NCBI GenBank assembly: GCA_036897485.1
Contig: JAYMTF010001638.1
Span: forward strand, 1-22,145
Direction: 5' to 3'
Source of the DNA: Pelargonium nanum
Taxonomy: Eukaryota; Streptophyta; Magnoliopsida; Geraniales; Geraniaceae
DNA: 22,145 nucleotides
The first letter of the stretch is position 1; every line of letters begins with the position of its first letter. Positions 1-14,200 of this stretch are shown here, piece after piece. The position numbers and the translations under genes are program-made. The notes under the pieces were generated by a model that searched no databases, was not told where the DNA came from, and worked only from the letters and a program-made list of their open reading frames with translations.

Positions 1-266
1 TTGTCACAAGTTCAAGCCATTTTGGTGACTATTTGAAGTTCATTAGAATTCAGTCGAATAAATACAAATGGACAAAAAATTTGAATAAATCAATAGTAAG
101 ATAATATAATTTTTAATATTTAAAAAATACGAGAACCCGAGCAAAGTTGAGCTAAAATACTAGTTTTATATTATATTCAAAATATAAGTAATGATCTATT
201 TTATAAAGAATTGAAGAAGACAAACATCTAATTGATAAATATGATGATTTTCTTTGTACATGTAAT
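1..266. other. AT-rich flank, no gene seen
   Basis: This stretch lies beyond the 3' end of MCM7. It is strongly AT-rich, has no ORF with a recognisable product, and holds only the possible Helitron terminus listed separately. It could be intergenic DNA or the remains of a transposon that extends off the left edge. Confidence 0.5.
131..163 (+). mobile_element. Possible decayed Helitron 3' terminus
   Basis: The segment contains ACCCGAGCAAAG, then about ten AT-rich bases, then CTAG at 160-163 followed by T. Plant Helitrons typically end with a short GC-rich hairpin of the type CCCGAGC-AAA-GCTCGGG, about ten bases, and CTRR inserted before a host T. Here the right arm of the hairpin (GTTGAGC) has decayed and no longer pairs well. 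The left part of the element would lie outside the window. The call rests on pattern resemblance only. Confidence 0.35.
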
Positions 267-456
267 GAATCATGATTACTTTTTTTTTTTAAAGGAAACT
301 TGAGCTTTTATTAATTTAAATCAGCATCAAGTAATACATGAATAAGCTGGGGGCATTAAGGCCAACCCATGCAGATAAACTCGACAAAGATACCGAGGAC
401 CTAGCCAAAGCATGGCAACTCAGTTCACCAACCTACTAACAGAATCATGATTACTT
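267..456 (-). mobile_element. 5'-truncated LINE tail with 15-bp target-site duplication
   Basis: A perfect 15-bp direct repeat, GAATCATGATTACTT, occurs at 267-281 and 442-456 and brackets an insert of about 160 bp. Read on the minus strand, the insert ends with an AATAAA signal, a short tail and about ten A residues (poly-T at 280-290 on plus). A target-site duplication, a poly-A tail and no remaining coding region are the hallmarks of target-primed reverse transcription. The body resembles the 3' end of plant L1-type LINEs as I remember them, but a processed fragment of a cellular transcript is possible. The exact duplication implies a fairly recent insertion. Confidence 0.7.
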
Positions 457-933
457 AAATGTATTAAAATGCTAAAATTGCTCTTAACAATATTATTATT
501 ATTTTCAATAATTATGGGTTGCATCATCATCTACATGACAAAACATACACAAAATGATACACTTGTCAATGTTCAAAATCCTTATTTAAGTCAAGGATAG
601 TAAATTGCAAATGAAAACAATAGAACATAAACTCAATTAAGAAAAGGAGAGAAATTAGAAAGATTTTATCAAATACTAAAACATCTCTTTGTTCAAATGT
701 GCCAATGAATACTCTTTCCATAGCATACCCTAAATTAGTTCAAGCAATCCAATAATCTGTCAAATTTGTTAACAAAAACAAGCTAATTATCTGTCCAAAT
801 AGTTAATAAAAGCAAACTAAAGATCTCATATCAGATTTCACCATATCATCAACTCTTCAGAGCTTCTTTTGAAGTATCCAAGTCTTCAAATCTTGATGGC
901 TCACACAGATAATTTACAGTATCAAGAGGCATA
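457..933 (-). other. 3' flank and probable 3' UTR of MCM7
   Basis: This is AT-rich sequence directly downstream of the MCM7 stop codon, without a coding region. It holds a TTA-type microsatellite near 490-502 and two adjacent, imperfect 33-34 bp copies at 754-786 and 787-820 (AATCTGTCAAATTTG... against TTATCTGTCCAAATAG...). No clear minus-strand AATAAA is visible close to the stop, so the poly(A) site cannot be placed. Confidence 0.4.
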
Positions 934-6859
<5,926 letters not shown>

Positions 6860-6913
6860 GGTTCTTCGTTTACAGATTCAGAGAGAGAGATGGAAATGAA
6901 ACACAGTGACTGC

Positions 6914-6925
6914 TTTTGGCGGCAA
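6914..6925. promoter_or_regulatory. Second, weaker E2F-like site upstream of MCM7
   Basis: TTTTGGCGGCAA keeps the TTTGGCGG half of the E2F consensus but not the GGGAAA half. It lies about 55 bp upstream of the MCM7 start codon and 31 bp from the consensus site. Confidence 0.4.
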
Positions 6926-6956
6926 CTAGAGGTGTGGGTCTGTAGTGTTGGAGAGT

Positions 6957-6968
6957 TTTGGCGGGAAA
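6957..6968. promoter_or_regulatory. Consensus E2F/DP binding site upstream of MCM7
   Basis: TTTGGCGGGAAA is a full two-sided match to the E2F consensus TTTSSCGSSAAA. It lies about 98 bp upstream of the MCM7 start codon. Plant MCM genes are classic E2F targets expressed at G1/S, so both position and identity fit. Binding is inferred. Confidence 0.8.
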
Positions 6969-6995
6969 ATTATAGGACTAGCCATGTAAGAGCTA

Positions 6996-7260
6996 CGCAA
7001 AAACGATGTCGGATTTTATATTACAGGCCCATATCAGCCCAGTAATTAGATTGGGCTTAGCCCAAATTCGCAAACTTCGCAAAAACGACTTGTCGGATTT
7101 TATAATACAGGCCCATACCAGCCCATTAAATGGGTTGGGCTTAGCCCAAATTCGCAAAATTCGCACATTTATATTACAGGCCCATACCAGCCCAGTAATT
7201 GGGTTGGGCTTAGCAGAAATTCGCAAAAGGCCGGATTTTATATTATCGCAAAAAGTAATG
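6996..7260. repeat. Array of three site II-rich repeats upstream of MCM7
   Basis: Three tandem units share the order GGATTTTATATTACAGGCCCATA, CAGCCCA, TTGGGCTTAGCCCAA, AAATTCGCAAAA, with a partial fourth unit at 7233-7260. The TACAGGCCC anchor recurs at 7022, 7106 and 7175 (spacings 84 and 69 bp). Each unit carries GGCCCAT, AGCCCA and TTGGGCTTAGCCCAA, an inverted repeat that is intact in units 1 and 2 and altered in unit 3 (TTAGCAGAA). TGGGCY is the plant site II element bound by TCP factors in promoters of proliferation and ribosomal genes. The array fills the space between the tRNA-His terminator and the MCM7 E2F site. Confidence 0.8.
7250..7254 (-). terminator. RNA polymerase III T-run terminator
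   Basis: On the minus strand a TTTTT run begins 7 nt after the last base of tRNA-His. A short T run at this distance is the normal Pol III stop signal. It falls inside the partial fourth repeat of the array. Confidence 0.8.
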
Positions 7261-7332
7261 TGTGGCTGCTGGGATTCGAGCCCAGGTCTCTACGGCCACA
7301 ACGTAGAATTCTAACCACTAAACTACAGCCAC
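7261..7332 (-). tRNA. tRNA-His (anticodon GTG)
   Basis: The 72-nt minus-strand sequence folds as a cloverleaf. The acceptor stem pairs GTGGCTG with CAGCCAC, followed by discriminator A. The anticodon stem CTACG/CGTAG encloses loop TTGTGGC, giving anticodon GTG at 7299-7297. The T arm contains GGGCTCGAATCCC (B box) and there is no intron. It matches the plant nuclear tRNA-His I recall almost base for base. The extra G at position -1 and the CCA end are not encoded and would be added after transcription. Just upstream (7333-7339) minus-strand AACAACA supplies the CAA start motif typical of plant tRNA genes, and a TATATA-rich tract lies at about 7358-7394. Confidence 0.96.
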
Positions 7333-8264
7333 TGTTGTTAAAAAAATAAAATTACTGTTTTATATATATACATATATATTTATATATACATATTTTAAAG
7401 TTACTTGTTTAAGACTGACACAAACATCGCGATTTAAGCGTGTTTGTACACGACACGAACAGTAAACGCATATGTGATTATTGAACTTGTTGTGTTAGAG
7501 TTCAATATTTCTTAACCTGGTTATTAAGCACATCATATTTTTGTTGATTCATACTATACATATTTGACTTGTACATTATGAACATTACATTTTACAGGAC
7601 TTATCAACTGTAATCCAATGTTCTTAGTAGTTACTTACAAATTTTGTTCAGATCAAACCAATCATTTAAATCATAAAACAAGTACCCAATTCAGTTGTGT
7701 TCTTACAATAGTTAGAGGTTTTTAATTTGTAGTGTGAAACTGTGAATCATTAGATAACTCATCGATTGAGTCTTACGTGAGTATAACAACTTGTAATTTT
7801 TGTGACAAATAGTGCATGTCAAAGTCGACAATTCGAGTTTCAAGTTGTAAATGTCCAACCCAATTTGCGAAGGAAAGACACGACCACAACAAAATTTGTG
7901 AATTAGTGAGCCCAAACACTTATTTCATGACGTATATGTGTCGTGTCAAGCCACAAACTGCCAACTCTACTCAAAATTATCGAAACCTCAACCTCACAAG
8001 GTTATAAATCAAGGGTTCGCAGATTATAATACAAGAATTTTTACAAATCAGAAAGCATGTAAAGAACATTTGATTCAATGAGCTCATTCGACCATAATAT
8101 ATATAGAAAAGACTCAATCAAGTCTGAAAAAGCTTACGAGACTCACTTAATTTTCAAAATTCGACATCATTTACCAGTGGATCGCGGTTTGATTTGGGAA
8201 AAAAAGAAAACATTTGCCCTCAAAGTACAGACAGAGCCAATCTGTACCTGAAACTTCTCATTGA
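7333..8264. other. Spacer between tRNA-His and the 3' end of VPS51
   Basis: AT-rich sequence with no convincing gene. It includes a TA-rich microsatellite (about 7358-7394), the possible inverted-repeat element at 7410-7950 and, next to 8264, the presumed 3' UTR of VPS51. Short ORFs here lack family features. Confidence 0.5.
7410..7950. mobile_element. Possible decayed inverted-repeat element
   Basis: Near 7412-7456 the plus strand has GACACAAACAT, then CGTGTTTG and ACACGACACGAAC. Near 7911-7946 the reverse complement reads GACACGACACAT, then AAGTGTTTG. The two ends therefore look like degraded inverted repeats rich in the GACACGA words common in plant repeats. There is no transposase and no clear target-site duplication. 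This is a weak pattern call. Confidence 0.3.
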
Positions 8265-11200
8265 TCACGCCAAAACTGGTTTCTGTTCCCTGGTTTTTTC
8301 CATCTTCAAGCGTATGAGTTTGTCCAAGATGGCGGGCTCCAAGGGAACTGCATCAAGGCATCGCTCTGCAGAAGCAACAACCACCTGCAGAAGAAAAGAA
8401 TCAAAAGCTTGTAGTCGTAGAACAATCAAAAGGCTTGCATTGCCAACACTTTCAACACAGATTTTTGTTAAACCAAACTCTGTGGTGCAAGTATATTTTT
8501 AGGCATGATTTGGGTAGTTTTGTAAAATTGTCATATTTTATTACTCTCCCCGTCCTAAAATGAGTGTCGTGTATTCCTTTTTGGGTAAGAATTAAGGATA
8601 AGTGAGTTTTCCACCCACATAACCCATGTGCATTTAACGTAACAAACTCAAGAGATTCTAACTAACTTATTGTAGTGATTTTATCGGTGATTCATACATA
8701 ACTACCTTCCTAAAAAGGAAACATGACTCATAAGGGGACATTTTTGTTTAAGGGAACAAGACACTCATTTTGGGACTGTGGGAGTATTAATATGAAATGT
8801 AGTTTCTTTAATTGTTCTTGAGTTATCGTTCGGTCAATTTGTTGTCTCAAACTTGAAAAACATTAGCATCTTATTGCCTTACCTCATCAAGCAAGAAGTC
8901 AATTGCAGCTTCATCTTCAACAGCTTCCTTTAAAGGGGTTCGTAAGAACTGAATATCCAACTGAATTTGCTGGAAACCACTCCGATTAAAGGTCTGAAGC
9001 CGAACAAATTCTAGAAAACTTTTGAGGCAAAGCTTTACTATGGTAGTCAGAACAGACTCCTGCAATATATTCCAGTTAAAAAAATTCAACCAGCAATTTA
9101 GCAGAACCAGCTATTGTATCTTATATTCATATCCACCAAAAAATGGGAGCAAATACATACCTGTGTAAATTCAACTTTCGTAAAAATTTCAACTTTTTGT
9201 TTAAACAATTTCGCCAGATGGGTTTCTAAAAGCTGGCTCCTGGCTTTATTGGTGTTGGACCTGCTCAGCCTATCATCTCGTAACGGATTGCTGCGTGAAG
9301 AGGCAGTGCTTCCATTGCTGTCAGACCGGCGATGTTTACGAATAAGACTCTGAGGTAAAATCTGCTTCACTTCACTTCCTACTGCTTCCAACTAAGGAAA
9401 GAGCAAAAGTTAAGCATCTCATTCTATCCACTTCTCTTACAAATAATTTTATAGTTTGTTTGGATTCTTGGATTGATTTGAAATCCTGGATTTGAGTCAA
9501 ATCCAATATTTGAATGCACAAAGAATTTGGACATGTATTTGACTCAAATCCAATAGGACTAAAAACATGTCTAAAACTTGGGTATTCAAATGACAAATCT
9601 TATCGTTGCCCAAACATTATATTTGTATTTGAAATACAACATTTCAAACCATGATTCTCAAATTAAATCCATGAATCCAAACACAACTTTATGTACATAT
9701 ATAATATTTTGGACTATTAACTTCTGAACTAAAGCCTAGTAAAGCAGAGCATGATTTAAATTTACGAGATAATTGTCTTGCAATATCACAAGTTCACTAA
9801 CCTCTTGAGTTAATAAATCAACAAACATGTGGACTTCTCTGGGCTCCTTGTGCTGTAACAAAAGTCAGAAATATTAGACAAGCCACATGATGCTTTTTCT
9901 TCCCATTCATGAAGAATTTATCAAGCTGACCTTGACCCAGTTAGGTGTCGTAAACCTCTTCCTCAGGAGAACTGACATTCTCTGAGTTCTCAAATTAATA
10001 TACTGAAGAGAAGTAAAATCATAGTTAGCTTTTCCATACAAGTCCCAAATATAAGAAAAAGCACATAATTATCCAAAACAAAAACTAGCTTTGGAAACAT
10101 AGCATTAACTTGACTTAATATCATCAAATTTTCTATCTACTTTGTGGGTTGTAATTTTAATTGAGCATTTATCAAAAATGAATATAGGATTTACCAAAAG
10201 CACATTTCCCTCGATTGCATAAGCCATTTGGCTGTCTAATCTCCCTTAAAATAAACCCAGATGCAGTAGATGAAAACCATTATGTATCTACATATGGAAC
10301 TTAAGAGCTCCAAAAGCCTAGTGCCCTATGAAGTTTCACTGGAAAGAAGAAACCACTCCATGCTAATCAGAGCAGTAAAACCAATGGCACTGCATATATG
10401 TTGATTAATGTAGGATTTTCATATTCTGTTGGAGGAAACGCGGTATTCCAGGAAATGGTTTATGCCTAATGCCTATACTCAACCTGATTAACAGATTGAG
10501 AATCTTTCCAAACGAGTGTAAATATCATTAACAAAGTTTTCCTGCAAGACTTAACAATAATGAACTGGCTTTTTCAACACAAACATTGCAAATCAAGAAT
10601 TTGAGAAGGGTTTAAATCATACAAGGTGCAGAAACTGTTCCCCAGCTGAGCGATAGAGTCGACAAATTTCTCCAGGAACAAAGGCAGGTCCATTTTCATG
10701 GCCTCGAACACCACCACCAGAAAATGAAGCAGCAATTTCCTGTGAAATACTAAGATTATGGGAAGAGCTATAACTTTGAATTTTGTAACAGGAATGCAAC
10801 ATAAATTATCAAGTGGCTCCTTGCCTCAGTGATTCTTGGGATGGCACTTTGTTCAATAAAAACTGAAACTTGAGCCAGTACAAGAACGAGCCCAGGAAGA
10901 ACTTTGTTGGCTTGTGTTCCATCTGTACTGGCCGAATTTTTTCTTCCAGAAAGCACAAGGAAGTGATCATTAAGTGCCCTGAAGAAGTCTTGAAATCCTT
11001 CTTGAACCCAATCAGTAATGAAGTCTTTCAATTTGTTTAGTACTCCTATGTTATCATCAAGAAGTTGGCGGAAGTCCTATAGTGAACAATAGAATGGAGA
11101 GAAAGCAAGTAAGCAACATGTAACTTCAATTTCAAACCTTAAGAGAACGAGTATGCTCAGCTTGTGATGAAAACATTGAAACATATCTAACTCTGACAAC

Positions 11201-14200
11201 AGATTTTGTAGATCAAATCTAGGAACCATGAGAGACAAGGCACGTAATATGTTACCAATAAGACATCCATGCTGCCTTGAAGCACTGCAGTTTTGCTGGC
11301 ATCCAATGCAACCTCCAAAGAATATTCTTCTACTCCTTCCTGTTTACTTTGAGCTTTCGTGATGGCATCTGTAGTTTCAAAAGCACATATTTAAGGCCTC
11401 TGAGTCTATCTAAGGATAATAATAAAGTCATACAAACATATATTTAAACTTAGGACCATTTATTATTGTAAAAGCACCCACCCAAGTTTCTTTTATTAGA
11501 TATATAGAAAGCCTTCCAGTGATAATGTTTTTATTGTAGTATATGCCACATAAGAGTTTCTAATTTGGGAACATTCTACTAATAAATAAACCAATCCTAA
11601 ATAAAACTACTAAGCTGGACTCTGGCTGCTGCTCTTCATTTACTTCATACCTAATCCTGTTGCTTCAATAATAACAGACTACTGAGATTGTAACAGCAAG
11701 AATAACCTGAGATATCATGCAAAAGACGAGAAAATGTGCTGACAACATGTTCTTTGAGAGAAATCCGCGCAGCCTGAAATCACAAAGGGTTAATCAGTAC
11801 ATGAAATTATGAAAATACATCCTTCAGCAGGAACTGAATGATAGCTTGGAGAAAAGAGGAAATAATAACTATAACTAATTAGACTTGGGAAAAGAAAAAA
11901 ATGTGATCATCAACTAGCAACCAAATAAATGCAGCCAGAAAAAGGACCTCCAGACAATGATCAGGGAGGGCAGCCTCAGGCAACACTTCTTCCATAAGTA
12001 GCACATGTCTCCAAATAACTCCTACAAGAACATTCACATTTATCAAACATCACAAAAGACCACATTTACGTGGCAGGGAGAGAAAAGACCAGAATACGAC
12101 AAATTATCCCAAGATTATATGAAGAAACTTTATGCAAAGCTATAAGAAAATTAATTTTAAGAACAAAGACCAATTAAACATCTGTCTCCAAGGGCTTTCA
12201 GATGTGTGTGTGTGATCATAATGACAAATCTTTGGCCTAGAGATACTCATACTCAGATTAAATTACTTTCACTTTTTTATTTTATTTTGGTATTATCTAA
12301 TGCTTATATGCACTTGGACAGTTTATAATGATGTGAACTCCTTGTGTTTAATAATATTAATTAGACAATATCAAAAAGGAAAGGGGGAAATAATTTAATG
12401 GATGGATGAAAGTCGCATTGAGAGAACTGAAGTAGTTAAATTCAAAAAATGAAGTTATTGCTGATTTGTAGTACTTACGAAGAATGGCCAGTAGATCTCC
12501 GGAACAAATTTGCTTCTTTATGTACTGATGAGTGGTTTCAAAGTGCCTAAAGTAGTAAACAATGACATTTCATGAGTGAAAGTTTACCATGATTTTAATT
12601 CATTCAATCGAGAAGAAATTACTATTAACTACTGTAATCAAAATTGAAATGCTGTAGGGACTCCCATACTTTGTAACCAAGTCATGTGCAAGTTTGATTA
12701 GTTGCGTTTCTGAATCAGGAAATATTACTCTATATGCACGAACAGCCTCCGCAAACTCATGAATAGAAGCCTGAGATCAGAAATTTTTACGATGAAAGAA
12801 AGATTATCATGTGAAAATCAATCCTATTTAGCAAGAAAATAGAAACCACATGATGACACTGAGGCAGCAACATTTTATTATAAATAATAAGCCGAAAAGT
12901 GATAGCCAAAAACTGTTAAAAACAATATTATCAATTCAAGTAAACAAAACAAACTAATTTATTTGCACATACATCGTGAGCAGTAGAAGAGTGCAAGTCA
13001 GTAACGTTGACAGAAGGATCGTCAGGATCTATTGAAGCATTGCTCATTTCTCCAGATTTGAGCTCAAGGCTTCCAAGAAACTGTTCTAACTTTTCTAGAA
13101 GCCTTACCTTCAAGCTATCCACCTGCCAAATTATGGAAAATATGTATTGCAAGACATTAAGTGGCATGCATGCACATGGTGAGTGATATATAAAGTTGAG
13201 TAAAGAAGAACATAAGTTGAAACAAAGATAATCCCACATTTATGGTGCATATACTACAACCAGTAAAGCATGATACAATTCTAAAATAGCGGGTTCTTTT
13301 CATCTTTCTACCAACATAATTTTCGGCAATATTGTTCATGATCCGTTTTACAATGATAAATTAAGTTATTTCCTCTCTGTGCTGAACAACTAACAAAGAA
13401 ATATGTGCCAGGAAAAAAAATGGTAAACTACAAACCGGGAAATCCAACTGCTTAAGAAGCATTGCAGCCTCAGCTCTTGCTTGTATGGATTCAGTGTCTG
13501 AAAATAACTTTTCCTGGAAAGAAATTGATGGGTAGTACATGAGAGAAGTTTATGGATAGCAATATCATAAGTGAATGACAACATGCTAGGCACCGTACTA
13601 CATTATTGCAATATTTCATAAAGTGCTTTTAATATTATTTTATGATCTTTCTAACCCAATGAATCAGGACAAATCAGTTTTTCTATGCAAGTACCACCAA
13701 TAGTCCATTCTCAGATCTCAGGAATCCATTTTCCATAAAATGTCTAGCAATGATATAAGATCCGTAACTAATAGGCTGATAAGTTATAATTGTTTTGTGG
13801 ATTGAACTAAAGGGGATCCCATCCCCATTGTCTTACACTAGAAACTTTGAGTACATGAACAGCTGCTGGACAAATCTTGCTCCTAACGCTTGACCCCACT
13901 ATCTCGTATAGATTGCGAGAATTTTCGGGAATGGATTAATCTTAGGATACATTTACTTTCCTGTATTTTACAACTTCACACTACAGATGAGGACTCAAAT
14001 AAAGGATGCCTTGCAAATGATGTGTAATATCACTCAATTAAAAGGAATAAGACAAAATGCAAAAATGTTCACCAGAGAGAGAGATCAGAGAAAAAAAAAA
14101 AAGAGAGTATACCTGCAAAATCTTTATGATTGTAGCTACTGCTTCTTCAGATGCTCGCTTACAGTCCTGGAATGAAGAGTCTCCATATGCCTAGGAAAAG

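Noticed and set aside
6996..7260. CRISPR-like repeat array
   Set aside because: Units are imperfect, of unequal length and have no distinct spacers; the organism is a plant.
7006..7314. Overlapping ORFs of 102 (plus) and 77 (minus) codons with repeated residues
   Set aside because: They are open only because the site II repeats lack stops; the plus ORF runs into the tRNA gene.
8194..8502. 102-codon plus-strand ORF
   Set aside because: Antisense to the last VPS51 exon and its acceptor, without family features.
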